From the NCBI GenBank assembly GCA_017451265.1, contig JAFSPU010000012.1, positions 186,001 to 250,000 on the forward strand: a stretch of 64,000 nucleotides of DNA. Direction: 5' to 3'. Every line of letters begins with the position of its first letter. Position 1 is the first letter of the stretch. Below are positions 15,359-24,079 of the stretch, piece by piece. The stretch comes from Clostridiales bacterium. Lineage in GTDB: Bacteria > Bacillota > Clostridia > Saccharofermentanales > Saccharofermentanaceae. Under the pieces are notes generated by a model. That model worked only from the letters and a program-made list of their open reading frames with translations. It made no database searches and was not told the origin of the DNA. The translations under genes were made by a program, and so were the position numbers.

Positions 15359-16357
15359 ATGATAGCAGTACTTAAGGAAACAGCGACCGAACAACAGATC
15401 GTGAACCTGGTGAATTGGTTCGAGTCTCAGGGCTTGAAGGTAAACCGTTCACAGGGTGACTTCGTAACGATCTTAGGCCTCATCGGAGACACAACAAAGA
15501 TCGATATCGATCTTTTAAGAGGTCTCGACATCATCGACAATGTAATGAGAATTTCCGAGCCCTTCAAGAAGGCCAACAGAAAGTTCCATCCCGAGGACAC
15601 GGTTGTCGACATCGGAGGCGTTAAGATCGGCGGCGGCAACTTCGCTGTTATGGCAGGTCCCTGCTCAGTAGAGAACGAGGAGCAGATCATCGAGACTGCC
15701 AAGGCTGTTAAGGCTGCAGGCGCAACTCTCTTAAGAGGCGGCGCATACAAGCCCAGAACTTCTCCTTACGACTTCCAGGGACTTCATGAGGAAGGTATCA
15801 GACTTCTTATCAAGGCAAGAGAGATCACAGGCCTTCCCATCGTATCCGAGATCATGAGCCCCGATCAGGTACCTGTCTTCGAGGATGTCGACTGTCTGCA
15901 GGTAGGTGCAAGAAACATGCAGAACTTCGACCTTCTCAAAGCCATCGGTAAGACAAACAAGCCTGTACTTCTCAAGCGCGGTCTCTCCGCTACCATCAAG
16001 GAGTGGCTCATGAGCGCAGAGTACATCATGTCTGAGGGCAACCCTAACGTAATCCTCTGCGAGCGCGGTATCAGAACATACGAGACATACACAAGAAATA
16101 CTTTCGACGTAAGTGCTATCTCTGCGTTGAAGGAGCTTACACATCTTCCTGTTGTCGGAGATCCTTCTCATGCCACAGGTAAGGTTTCACTCATCAAGCC
16201 TATGGCTATGGCAGCTGTAGTATCCGGTGCAGACGGACTTGAGATCGAGGTTCATAACTGCCCGAAGAAGGCTCTGTCCGATGCAGCACAGCAGCTCACA
16301 CCTGAGCAGTTCGTAGGTGTAATGAAGGATATCGAGAAGGCAAGGAGCATACTCTGA
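15359..16357 (+). CDS. aroF: 3-deoxy-7-phosphoheptulonate (DAHP) synthase
   Basis: 332 residues, of the AroA-I-beta/KDPS-like type. An N-terminal regulatory domain of about 70 residues (ferredoxin-like, [19 protein letters not shown]) precedes the TIM barrel, which holds [29 protein letters not shown] and VGDPSHATG. It joins phosphoenolpyruvate and erythrose 4-phosphate, the first step of the shikimate pathway. The N-terminal domain suggests feedback control by aromatic amino acids. AGGAGG lies nine bases before ATG. It is the first structural gene behind the Tyr attenuator and overlaps tyrA by one base. Confidence 0.95.
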   Translation: MIAVLKETATEQQIVNLVNWFESQGLKVNRSQGDFVTILGLIGDTTKIDIDLLRGLDIIDNVMRISEPFKKANRKFHPEDTVVDIGGVKIGGGNFAVMAGPCSVENEEQIIETAKAVKAAGATLLRGGAYKPRTSPYDFQGLHEEGIRLLIKAREITGLPIVSEIMSPDQVPVFEDVDCLQVGARNMQNFDLLKAIGKTNKPVLLKRGLSATIKEWLMSAEYIMSEGNPNVILCERGIRTYETYTRNTFDVSAISALKELTHLPVVGDPSHATGKVSLIKPMAMAAVVSGADGLEIEVHNCPKKALSDAAQQLTPEQFVGVMKDIEKARSIL

Positions 16358-17202
16358 TGAAGATCACAGTCGGTGTAGTAGGATTAGGACTTATAGGAGC
16401 ATCTTTCTGCAAGGCGTATAAGGCGAATGAGCCTGAAGCTGTTGTTTACGGCTGGAACAGGACGAAGTCTACGACCGAGATGGCTAAGATGCAGGGCGTT
16501 ATTGACGATGAATTGACGGATGAGAATCTCGGTTCATGTGACCTTGTTATCCTGAGCCTTTACCCCGAAGCTTCCGCTAAGTGGATGGAAGAGCACCGAA
16601 GCAGTTTCAATAAGAACGGTATCGTGACCGATGCCTGCGGAACGAAGAGATTCATCTGCGAAAAGGCATTTAAGATCGCGCAAGAGGAAGGCTTCACTTT
16701 CGTAGGATGTCACCCCATGGCAGGAACAAAGTTCTCCGGTATGGCATATTCCAAGGCGGATATGTACGAGGGAGCACCCATGGTTGTCGTACCTCCCAGG
16801 TTTGACGATATTAACCTGCTTGAGGAAGTGAAGAAGCTTTTCGCTCCCTGCAAGTTCGGTTCCTTCCACATCGCTCATGCTGATGAGCACGATCAGATGA
16901 TCGCTTTCACATCACAGATGCCGCACGTGGTTTCCAATGCATTCATTAAGAGCCCTAACTCCAGAAAGCACACTGGTTTCTCCGCAGGTTCTTATAAGGA
17001 TATGACTCGCGTAGCCTGGCTGAATCCCACCATGTGGACACAGCTCTTCCTCGAGAACAAGGACCATCTGATCTTCGAGATCGATAATCTTCAGAAGGAG
17101 CTTCAGAAGTACAAGGAAGCTTTGGAGAATGACGATGCCGAAGAACTGACCAGACTTCTTGATGAGGGAAGAAAGATCAAGGAAGAGGTTGACGGAGTAT
17201 GA
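16357..17202 (+). CDS. tyrA: Prephenate dehydrogenase
   Basis: 281 residues. The N-terminal Rossmann fold begins VGVVGLGLIGASF (GxGxxG). The conserved GCHPMAGTKFSGM and the helical domain with HDQMIAFTSQMPHVVSNAF match TyrA, which turns prephenate into 4-hydroxyphenylpyruvate, the tyrosine precursor, using NAD(P). No ACT domain is fused, unlike some TyrA proteins, so control probably comes from the operon's attenuator. Its presence right after aroF fits a tyrosine-reading leader. It overlaps aroF by one base and aroB by four. Confidence 0.93.
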   Translation: MKITVGVVGLGLIGASFCKAYKANEPEAVVYGWNRTKSTTEMAKMQGVIDDELTDENLGSCDLVILSLYPEASAKWMEEHRSSFNKNGIVTDACGTKRFICEKAFKIAQEEGFTFVGCHPMAGTKFSGMAYSKADMYEGAPMVVVPPRFDDINLLEEVKKLFAPCKFGSFHIAHADEHDQMIAFTSQMPHVVSNAFIKSPNSRKHTGFSAGSYKDMTRVAWLNPTMWTQLFLENKDHLIFEIDNLQKELQKYKEALENDDAEELTRLLDEGRKIKEEVDGV

Positions 17203-18281
17203 TCAGAACTACAGTCAGCGCCTCCAGAGAGTATGAGGTTATTACGGGTTCCGGACTTCTTTCCGAGTCCGGCAAGATCATAAGAAGTGTTGCACCTAAT
17301 GCGATCAAAGCCCTCATAGTAACGGAGACGAATGTAGCTCCTTTATATCTTGATAAAGTTAAGGCTGCCGTTCAGGCCGAAGGTTTCGAAGTTTATGAGT
17401 ATATCTTCGAGGCCGGAGAAGAGTCCAAGAACATCAACTCCATAGCAGGCATGTGGGGCGTTATGGCCAAGGCCGGCTTCACGAGGACTGATCTGGTGAT
17501 CGCACTCGGCGGCGGTGTCACGGGTGACATGGCAGGCTTTGCCGCAGCTTCCTTCTTAAGGGGCATCGATGTCGTTCAGATCCCCACGTCCTTGCTCGCC
17601 ATGGTGGATGCGGCAGTAGGAGGCAAGACCGGCATTGACCTTCCCGAGGGTAAGAATCAGGTTGGTGCCTTCTGGCAGCCTTCGGTTGTTATCGAGGACA
17701 CGGACTGCCTGCTTACGCTTTCTGACGAGAAGTTCACCGAGGGCATGGGCGAGGTCCTGAAGTACGCTTTCATCATGGACCTTCCCCTCTACGAGTTCCT
17801 CCGCGAAAACGCTTCGCGCGGCATCGCCATCAGAGAGGACGCTTGGCTCAAGGAGAAGATCGTAGGCATGTGCGTCGCCGATAAGGCAGACGTGGTTTCT
17901 AACGACGAGCACGACAACGGCAGAAGACAGACATTAAACTTCGGTCACACTGTAGGTCACGTAATCGAGAGAGACAGCGGCTTCAGTAAGCTTCACGGCG
18001 TATGTGTCGCGAAGGGTATGGGCATCATTATCGATGCGTGTGAGGGCGCAGGCACACTGGCGGCAGAAGAAGCACAGAAGATGAGAGATCTCATTAAGGC
18101 TTACGGTCTTCCCGTGGATGACGACATTACTCCCGAGGCTGCTGTTTCAGGTGCCATGAACGATAAGAAGAAAAGAGGCAATACGCTCTCCATTATCGTC
18201 GTAAATAAGATCGGTACATCCGAGATAAGAAAGATGAGCCCCGAGGAGTTCAAGTCATTCCTCGAAGGAGCAAAGAGATAA
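17199..18281 (+). CDS. aroB: 3-dehydroquinate synthase
   Basis: 360 residues, the usual length. The NAD-binding segment GGGVTGDMAGFAAASFLRGI, then PTSLLAMVDAAVGGKTGID, and the zinc ligands in the Glu of EGMGEVLKYAFI, the His of NFGHTVGHVIE and the later His of LHGVCVAKGM are all present. It closes DAHP to 3-dehydroquinate, the second pathway step. The ATGA overlap with tyrA and the one-base gap to aroA show tight translational coupling. Confidence 0.95.
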   Translation: MIRTTVSASREYEVITGSGLLSESGKIIRSVAPNAIKALIVTETNVAPLYLDKVKAAVQAEGFEVYEYIFEAGEESKNINSIAGMWGVMAKAGFTRTDLVIALGGGVTGDMAGFAAASFLRGIDVVQIPTSLLAMVDAAVGGKTGIDLPEGKNQVGAFWQPSVVIEDTDCLLTLSDEKFTEGMGEVLKYAFIMDLPLYEFLRENASRGIAIREDAWLKEKIVGMCVADKADVVSNDEHDNGRRQTLNFGHTVGHVIERDSGFSKLHGVCVAKGMGIIIDACEGAGTLAAEEAQKMRDLIKAYGLPVDDDITPEAAVSGAMNDKKKRGNTLSIIVVNKIGTSEIRKMSPEEFKSFLEGAKR

Positions 18282-18282
18282 G

Positions 18283-19407
18283 ATGATAATCAGATTAAGG
18301 AACCGGGCTTTTGATTTTTCTGTTGATGCGCCGCCGAGTAAGTCGGTCTTCCACAGAGAGCTTATAGTCAGGTTCCTTAACGGATACGAGGATGATCTTG
18401 CGGTAACTTCCGGTGACAGCAAGGACATCGCGGCGACTAAGAATTGTCTGCAGGCGCTGCGTGACAGAAGTCTTGTCCTGGACTGTAATGAGTCAGGCTC
18501 CACATTAAGATTTATGATTCCCGTGGCGGCGGCATACCTTAAGGCGAACAACATCACAGGAAAGGTTGTTTTCAAGACCTCAGGCAGGCTCTATGACAGG
18601 CCCCTGGACGACCTGGAGAGCTGTCTTAAGGATCACGGTGTCACGCTCGTAAGAGATGACAGCACTCGCACCATAAGCCTTGCAGGTGTGCTTATGGAAG
18701 GAGTATTCACGATAGATGGAAGCGTCTCGTCCCAGTATGTGTCCGGTATCATGATGGCGCTCATCGTCCTTCCCGGTTCTTCTGTAAACGTAGTCGGCAC
18801 GCCCTCGTCAGTTCACTACATCGAATTGACGCAGGCTGTTATAGACAAGTATAAAAACGCGCGCCATGAAGACTTTCTCGTGGAGGGAGACTGGTCAGGC
18901 GGAGCATTCCTTCTGTGCCTTAAGGAGCTTATCAACGGGAATATCAAAGTAGGAAACCTTAACAGAGATTCCGTTCAGGGTGATAAGGCCATCGAAGATT
19001 ATCTCGCTGCATGCGGCGCTGACGAGCTTACATGGGACTGCAGAGATATTCCCGATATCGTTCCGTATATGGCCGTGACCGCTGCATTCAATAATAAGAA
19101 GACAGTATTCGAGAACATCGGAAGGCTCCGCATAAAAGAGTCCGACCGCGTGGCTGCCATAAGGGAACAGCTCGCGGCTGCGGGTATAAAGACGGAAGAA
19201 ACAGAAGAGACTCTCACCGTTTACGGTTACGGCGGGACTTTTACAAATGATATGATTACACTTAAGTCGTACAACGATCACCGCATGGTGATGTCTGCGA
19301 TTTTGATCGCGGCGGCGCTTGGCACTGATCTTGAGATCGACACTGATGCACCCCTGGATAAATCGTTCCCGGGGTTCAGAAACATAATAAGAGAGGAGTT
19401 CTCTTAA
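18283..19407 (+). CDS. aroA: 3-phosphoshikimate 1-carboxyvinyltransferase (EPSP synthase)
   Basis: 374 residues, shorter than the usual 420-430. The substrate segments are seen: PPSKSVFHRE at the start, CNESGSTLRFMIP (the NxGTxxR-like loop in altered form), SSQYVSGIMMALIVLP, and RIKESDRVAAIREQL plus SYNDHRMVMSAILIAA near the end. It adds the enolpyruvyl group to shikimate 3-phosphate. The altered glyphosate-loop region (ESGSTLR in place of NAGTAMR) makes its herbicide sensitivity class unclear. It sits in the aro operon with one base between it and each neighbour. Confidence 0.93.
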   Translation: MIIRLRNRAFDFSVDAPPSKSVFHRELIVRFLNGYEDDLAVTSGDSKDIAATKNCLQALRDRSLVLDCNESGSTLRFMIPVAAAYLKANNITGKVVFKTSGRLYDRPLDDLESCLKDHGVTLVRDDSTRTISLAGVLMEGVFTIDGSVSSQYVSGIMMALIVLPGSSVNVVGTPSSVHYIELTQAVIDKYKNARHEDFLVEGDWSGGAFLLCLKELINGNIKVGNLNRDSVQGDKAIEDYLAACGADELTWDCRDIPDIVPYMAVTAAFNNKKTVFENIGRLRIKESDRVAAIREQLAAAGIKTEETEETLTVYGYGGTFTNDMITLKSYNDHRMVMSAILIAAALGTDLEIDTDAPLDKSFPGFRNIIREEFS

Positions 19408-19408
19408 C

Positions 19409-20503
19409 ATGAGTATGGACAGCACATTCAGGGGTGAGAGCCTGGAGCTTACGATCTACGGCCAGTCACACAGCCCCACGATCGGCGTATATATCAAGGG
19501 CCTTCCCGAGGGCGTTACGCCTGATCCTGAATTCACGGCAAAACTTATGGGCAGAAGAGCTCCCGGCAACAACGCGTGGTCCACTCCGCGCAAGGAGAAG
19601 GACGCGGTCATCTTCGAGTATGCTGAAGACGGCGCGCTTCACGGCTACATCGTAAACACCAACACAAAGCCCAAGGACTATGCTTCCATCATGAACAAGC
19701 CCAGGCCCGGCCATGCGGATTACACGGGCAAGATCAAGTACAAGGACGAGGCAGCGCAAAGCGGCGGCGGCATCTTCTCCGGAAGAATGACGGCCCCCAT
19801 GTGCATCGCGGGTTCCATTGCGCTGAATGAGCTTAATAAGATGGGCGTAAGCGTACACGCACACCTTAAAAAGTGCGGCGGCGTTTTGGACGACTCGTAC
19901 TACGATCATGCTGTTAATGATATTTCTTTTAAAGAGGCGCTCGCGGCTTCCGGCGGCAAGGAGTTCCCTGCGGTTTCCGATGAAGCGGGTGAGCTTATGA
20001 AAGCTGAGATCGAGAAGGCCAGGATGGACTGCGATTCTGTCGGTGCCGTGGTGGAGTGCGTTATCTACGGTCTGCCCGCAGGCCTCGGCGGTCCTATCTT
20101 CGACGGTCTCGAGGGTAAGATCGCGCGCCTTATCTATTCGATCCCTGCCGTTAAGGGCGTGGAGTTCGGCGCAGGTTTTGGCGCGGCAGACTTAAGAGGC
20201 TCCGAGAATAACGACCCCTTCGTAATGGAAGACGGGCAGGTTACGCTCAAGACAAACAACTGCGGAGGGATCCTGGGCGGCATAAGCGTCGGAGGCGGTG
20301 TTCCGCTGGTGTTCGATTGCGCATTTAAGCCCACTCCGTCTATCTCCAAGACGCAGGAGACGGTCGATCTTACGACCGGTACAAATACAGTCATCAATAT
20401 CGAGGGCAGGCACGATCCCTGTGTCGCTCCGCGCGCTGTTCCCGTGGTGGAGGCGGCCGCTGCGCTCGCTGTCTATGACGAGATCCTTAAGGAGAGAGCA
20501 TGA
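19409..20503 (+). CDS. aroC: Chorismate synthase
   Basis: 364 residues. Family segments include GESLELTIYGQSHSPTIGVYIKGLPEG at the start, RPGHADYTGKIKYKDEAAQSGGGIFSGRMTAP in the FMN-binding part, and NNCGGILGGISVGGGVPLVFDCAFKPTPSI. It makes chorismate from EPSP with reduced FMN. Some usually fixed residues differ (SGRMTAP in place of SARETA), as in other Clostridia-type AroC proteins. It starts one base after aroA stops and overlaps the next gene by four bases. Confidence 0.93.
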   Translation: MSMDSTFRGESLELTIYGQSHSPTIGVYIKGLPEGVTPDPEFTAKLMGRRAPGNNAWSTPRKEKDAVIFEYAEDGALHGYIVNTNTKPKDYASIMNKPRPGHADYTGKIKYKDEAAQSGGGIFSGRMTAPMCIAGSIALNELNKMGVSVHAHLKKCGGVLDDSYYDHAVNDISFKEALAASGGKEFPAVSDEAGELMKAEIEKARMDCDSVGAVVECVIYGLPAGLGGPIFDGLEGKIARLIYSIPAVKGVEFGAGFGAADLRGSENNDPFVMEDGQVTLKTNNCGGILGGISVGGGVPLVFDCAFKPTPSISKTQETVDLTTGTNTVINIEGRHDPCVAPRAVPVVEAAAALAVYDEILKERA

Positions 20504-22035
20504 AGACTCTTGAAGAATTAAGAAGACAGATAGATGCTGCGGATAAAGATATCCTCGATGCTTTCGACAGAAGACTCGCTGCCGCTAAGTGCATAGGCGA
20601 GATCAAGAGGATTCAGGGAAAGCCGATCTACGACGAGAAACGCGAGCAGGAGAAGATAGAGAGTCTTACCAAGCTTGCAGGATTTGAATCCAAGCAGTAT
20701 ATAGAAAGACTTTACACGGAGATAATGGGCATTGCTAAGGACCTGGAGTACAAGCCCCTGTTCGGCGTACTCGGCAAGTCCCTGCCGCACACATACTCGC
20801 CCGAGATCCACAGCATGATCACGTCCGACTATGCGTACACGGTAATCGAGCGTGAGGAGGATGAGCTTGAGGCTCTCTGGAAGCAGGGGGCAGACGGCAT
20901 CTACGGCGGCTTTAATGTCACCATTCCTTACAAGAAGAATGCCTGCGCAATGTGTGACGAGCTGACTTCATGTGCACGTGGGACCGGTGCGGTCAACACC
21001 GTAGTCTTCAGGAAGGACGGCACGAGCCTCGGCGCCAATACGGATGTCTACGGTTTTAAGTACATGCTTAAGTCATCCGGGATCGATCCAGCGGGAAAGA
21101 CGGTTCTTATTCTCGGCACGGGAGGCGCTTCGGCTGCGGTCAATGCCGCTCTTAAGGAGCTTAATGCAGGCGATATCAGATTCGTAAGCAGGAGCGGTGA
21201 GATCGACTACACTAATGTTTACGATGTGTGTGCTGATGCCGAAGTTATCGTCAACTGCACTCCCGTAGGAATGTATCCTGAGATAATGCAGTCGCCTGTC
21301 GATATCACGAGATTCAGCAAGCTCGAGGCTGTAGCTGATCTTATTTATAACCCGTCATGCACAAAGCTTTTGTATGATGCCGGGAACGCGGGCCTTAAGT
21401 GCGCAGGTGGTCTTAAGATGCTTGTGGCGCAGGCTTTCAAGGCATCCGCATTCTTCAGAGGTGCTTCTGATGACGAGGCTGCTGAGACCGCAGTTGATGC
21501 AGCTGATATCGAGCGTGTCACGGAAGTGCTTGAGAATAAGATGAAGAACATAACCATCATCGGCATGCCGGGTTCCGGTAAGTCCGCACTTGCGAGCGAG
21601 CTGTCGGTGCACCTTAACCGCGCGGTGACAGACCTTGACGATCTGTTCACGGAGACTTACGGAAAGACTCCCGCCCAGACCATAACCGAGGAAGGCGAAG
21701 ATTCTTTCAGGCGTAAAGAGAGTCTGGTGGCGGCCAAGGCCCTTGCGGGAAGCGGCGCAGTTATCTCGTGCGGAGGCGGTATCGTAACGCGTGAGGAGAA
21801 CTTCTTCCCCTTAAAGTGCAATTCTGTTGTTATCTATAACGAGCGTCCCCTGAATGTGCTGTGCGGCAAGGACAGACCCCTGACGGCACGGAACGGTGTG
21901 GAGGCTCTCTATGCGCAGCGCAGGGAAGCGTATGAGTCCCTTGCGGACATCGTGATAAGTGTTGGCAGTAAGGACACGCGCGAGGAATACCTTAAGGAGG
22001 CAGTGAGGATCTACGATGAAAATACTTGTACTTAA
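20500..22035 (+). CDS. Trifunctional chorismate mutase / shikimate dehydrogenase / shikimate kinase
   Basis: 511 residues in three joined parts. Residues 1-85 are an AroQ-type chorismate mutase helix set (LRRQIDAADKDILDAFDRRLAAAKCIGEIKR). About 88-345 is shikimate dehydrogenase AroE: GVLGKSLPHTYSPEIHS, GGFNVTIPYKK, ANTDVYGF and the Rossmann loop LGTGGASAAV. About 348-511 is shikimate kinase AroK: P-loop GMPGSGKS, DLDD, ESLVAAKAL and the CGGGIV segment. The fusion therefore holds two shikimate steps before chorismate and the first committed step after it. No frameshift is seen between parts. It overlaps aroQ by 20 bases. Confidence 0.92.
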   Translation: MKTLEELRRQIDAADKDILDAFDRRLAAAKCIGEIKRIQGKPIYDEKREQEKIESLTKLAGFESKQYIERLYTEIMGIAKDLEYKPLFGVLGKSLPHTYSPEIHSMITSDYAYTVIEREEDELEALWKQGADGIYGGFNVTIPYKKNACAMCDELTSCARGTGAVNTVVFRKDGTSLGANTDVYGFKYMLKSSGIDPAGKTVLILGTGGASAAVNAALKELNAGDIRFVSRSGEIDYTNVYDVCADAEVIVNCTPVGMYPEIMQSPVDITRFSKLEAVADLIYNPSCTKLLYDAGNAGLKCAGGLKMLVAQAFKASAFFRGASDDEAAETAVDAADIERVTEVLENKMKNITIIGMPGSGKSALASELSVHLNRAVTDLDDLFTETYGKTPAQTITEEGEDSFRRKESLVAAKALAGSGAVISCGGGIVTREENFFPLKCNSVVIYNERPLNVLCGKDRPLTARNGVEALYAQRREAYESLADIVISVGSKDTREEYLKEAVRIYDENTCT

Positions 22036-22444
22036 CGGACCTAACCTGAATATGCTCGGCGTACGCGAGCCCGACATCTACGGCAGGAGCACTTACACTG
22101 ACCTTATCAACATGATCAAAGATCACTGCGACAGCAAGGGCATCGAGGTCAGCTTTAAGCAGAGCAATCACGAGGGAGACCTGGTGGACTACATACAGCA
22201 GGCTTATTTCGAGAAGTATGACGGTATCGTGATCAACCCCGGAGCGTACACGCACACTTCTGTGGCGCTTCTGGATGCGCTCAAGGCGGTCTCTATCCCT
22301 GCGGTCGAAGTTCATATCAGCGACGTGGACGCCAGGGAAGAGTTCAGGCAGATTTCATACGTGTCCAAGATTGCGGTGAAGACCATCAAGGGACACGGTT
22401 TTGACGGCTACATCGAGGCCGTAGATTTCCTTTCCGAGAGGTAA
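22016..22444 (+). CDS. aroQ: 3-dehydroquinate dehydratase, type II
   Basis: 142 residues, the normal size of the dodecameric type II enzyme. Catalytic signatures are complete: NGPNLNMLGVREPDIYG at the start (the Tyr is the base), NPGAYTHTSVALLDAL, and EVHISDVDAREEFR with the key His. It turns 3-dehydroquinate into 3-dehydroshikimate. It starts inside the end of the trifunctional gene and is the last aro gene. With aroF, aroB, aroA, aroC and the AroE-AroK fusion it completes the route to chorismate. No terminator follows before the next gene. Confidence 0.95.
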   Translation: MKILVLNGPNLNMLGVREPDIYGRSTYTDLINMIKDHCDSKGIEVSFKQSNHEGDLVDYIQQAYFEKYDGIVINPGAYTHTSVALLDALKAVSIPAVEVHISDVDAREEFRQISYVSKIAVKTIKGHGFDGYIEAVDFLSER

Positions 22445-22476
22445 TGGTATAAAATACGCGTCGGAGGGAATGAAAG

Positions 22477-23805
22477 ATGTCCGATAAAGATAAGAATATA
22501 TTTGATCTCGAAGGCGACGCGTTAGACGAAGCGTTAATGGCTGCGATCGAGCAGACCGATGAAGAGGAACGTGAAGCGCGTGAGCTTAAAGCTAAAGAGA
22601 ATCAGGAGCGTGCTGAGCAGGCCCGCATAACAGCCATCGAGCAGGAGCAGAAGAAGGCGAAGATAGAAGAGCTTCGCAAGAACCTTCCCAATGAAGGCAG
22701 AAGATATTTCCTGATGGCAGAGGAATCTGAGTGTGACGAGCAGAAGAATGAAGCTTCCGTTACCGGTATCGTTTACGGTACCTGCAAGAAGGACGACAGT
22801 GTTTTCCTGTACAGGAACGACGGCAAGGCATTGGGTTCCAAGGTAATCAGCGTAGAAAAATATAACGGCCAGGTTTATGAGCCTGCCGATGAAGTATCAC
22901 AGGGCAAGGCAAGGATAACGATCTCCATCGACTTTAAAAAGTCCGGCCTTACCGCGGACAATGCTGTTCCGAAGTTTGCTGTGGTAACGAGTGTAAGACC
23001 GCCCGTGAAGGGCGCTGACGGCAAGACTGCCATCGAGAATCCTTCTCTGTCCGGTCTCATGTTCAGATATCCCGAGTACAAGACGGATAAAGAGTATCTT
23101 AATCACCTGACGACCAACATCGTCAACGGACAGTTCCTGATCCCTGCCATGAATAACGGCGGTCAGGAGCAGGACGGCGGCAAGAAAAAGATCCAGCTTA
23201 TCATGTTCACGAAGAAGGAAGAGCCGGACAAGAGACTCATGCCGCTCTTTACTGATATCCAGGCTCTTTACCTGTGGAGAAAGGTCTTCGAGGGAGAGCA
23301 GAAGCCTTCCATCGTTGTAATGAATTTCGTTGAGGTTGCCAAGTTTATCCAGAAGGAAGGCCTGGACCTCGCTATCAATCCCGCAGGCCCCATTTCCGTA
23401 GGCCTTCCTGCCAAGGCGGCCACACAGCTCGCTTCCCTTGCGCAGAAGATGGCCGCTTCTGGCAAGGTAAAGAAGGAGAACATCACTGACGGCTCCAAGG
23501 TAACTGTCGGCCAGCCTCATCCCGGACCTGAGACTGATGCTGTAAGGCAGGTTCTTGTGGATTACTGCAAGGGCAACCGTGACATTAAGAAGGCGGGCCT
23601 GCTGTTCATGATCAGGAACAACAAGATGAGCTACCTCGTCATCGTAGATGTACCGAAGGGTAAGGAGCAGCCCGTATATTCCGGATTGCTCGCGGCAATG
23701 AAGCCCCATCTCAAGTCGATCAAGAACGTGGACTTCTCGCTTTACGCTGAGGCACCCTTCGCGAAGGATTATTTCGCCAAGATCCCCGCAGACTATCAGG
23801 CCTGA
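22477..23805 (+). CDS. SseB-like protein
   Basis: 442 residues with no signal peptide. An N-terminal acidic coiled-coil stretch (about residues 15-70, rich in Glu, Ala, Gln, Lys) is followed by a middle beta-rich part. The segment LMPLFTDIQALYLWRKVF...INPAGPISVGL resembles SseB, and the rest resembles the SseB C-terminal domain. SseB family proteins are linked to serine sensitivity and type VII-associated genes, but their molecular job is not settled. GGAGGG stands before the ATG; TATAAA at 22449 may be a weak -10, so it may have its own promoter after the aro operon. A strong terminator follows. Confidence 0.65.
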   Translation: MSDKDKNIFDLEGDALDEALMAAIEQTDEEEREARELKAKENQERAEQARITAIEQEQKKAKIEELRKNLPNEGRRYFLMAEESECDEQKNEASVTGIVYGTCKKDDSVFLYRNDGKALGSKVISVEKYNGQVYEPADEVSQGKARITISIDFKKSGLTADNAVPKFAVVTSVRPPVKGADGKTAIENPSLSGLMFRYPEYKTDKEYLNHLTTNIVNGQFLIPAMNNGGQEQDGGKKKIQLIMFTKKEEPDKRLMPLFTDIQALYLWRKVFEGEQKPSIVVMNFVEVAKFIQKEGLDLAINPAGPISVGLPAKAATQLASLAQKMAASGKVKKENITDGSKVTVGQPHPGPETDAVRQVLVDYCKGNRDIKKAGLLFMIRNNKMSYLVIVDVPKGKEQPVYSGLLAAMKPHLKSIKNVDFSLYAEAPFAKDYFAKIPADYQA

Positions 23806-23833
23806 TCTCAGGGCCGTATATCCGAATACCCCG

Positions 23834-23859
23834 AAGACCGCGTAATTGCGGTCTTTTTT
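23834..23859 (+). terminator. Intrinsic terminator after the SseB-like gene
   Basis: AAGACCGC (23834-23841) pairs perfectly with GCGGTCTT (23848-23855) around a 6-base loop, followed by four more T bases. It separates the aro/SseB transcript from nrdDG. Confidence 0.9.
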
Positions 23860-23889
23860 ACTATATTTAGTGGGTGTTTTCAAAATGTA

Positions 23890-23941
23890 ACACAATATAT
23901 AGTGGTTTGCTATTGACCTTGCCACTACATATAGGTAGAAT
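23890..23941 (+). promoter_or_regulatory. nrdDG promoter with two NrdR boxes
   Basis: Promoter: TTGACC (23913-23918), 17 bases, TAGAAT (23936-23941). Two 16-base sites match the NrdR consensus (acaCwAtATaTwGtgt): ACACAATATATAGTGG at 23890-23905 and CCACTACATATAGGTA at 23922-23937. Their centres are 32 bases apart, three helix turns, the usual NrdR spacing. The second box covers the spacer and start of the -10, as expected for repression. Confidence 0.85.
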
Positions 23942-23980
23942 GAACAAGCAAACGGGGAAGAGTCAAAAATCCGTTAGAAA

Positions 23981-24033
23981 TGTAACATTACAATTAGCAA
24001 AAAGGGTTAACAAGCTTTTGTAACATTGTTACA
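23981..24033 (+). repeat. TGTAACA repeats in the nrdD leader
   Basis: TGTAACA occurs at 23981-23987 and 24019-24025 (and upstream at 23886-23892). The leader copies are part of inverted repeats: TGTAACATTACA (23981-23992) and TGTAACATTGTTACA (24019-24033). They could be sites for another regulator or RNA structures. I do not know the protein. Confidence 0.5.
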
Positions 24034-24079
24034 ATGGACCAACCGATTCAAACAACACTTAAAGGGCAGGGTGCACAAA

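Noticed and set aside
22897-23925. Minus-strand open frame of 342 codons
   Set aside because: It lies opposite the SseB-like gene, runs through the terminator and the NrdR promoter, and its composition is that of a shadow frame.
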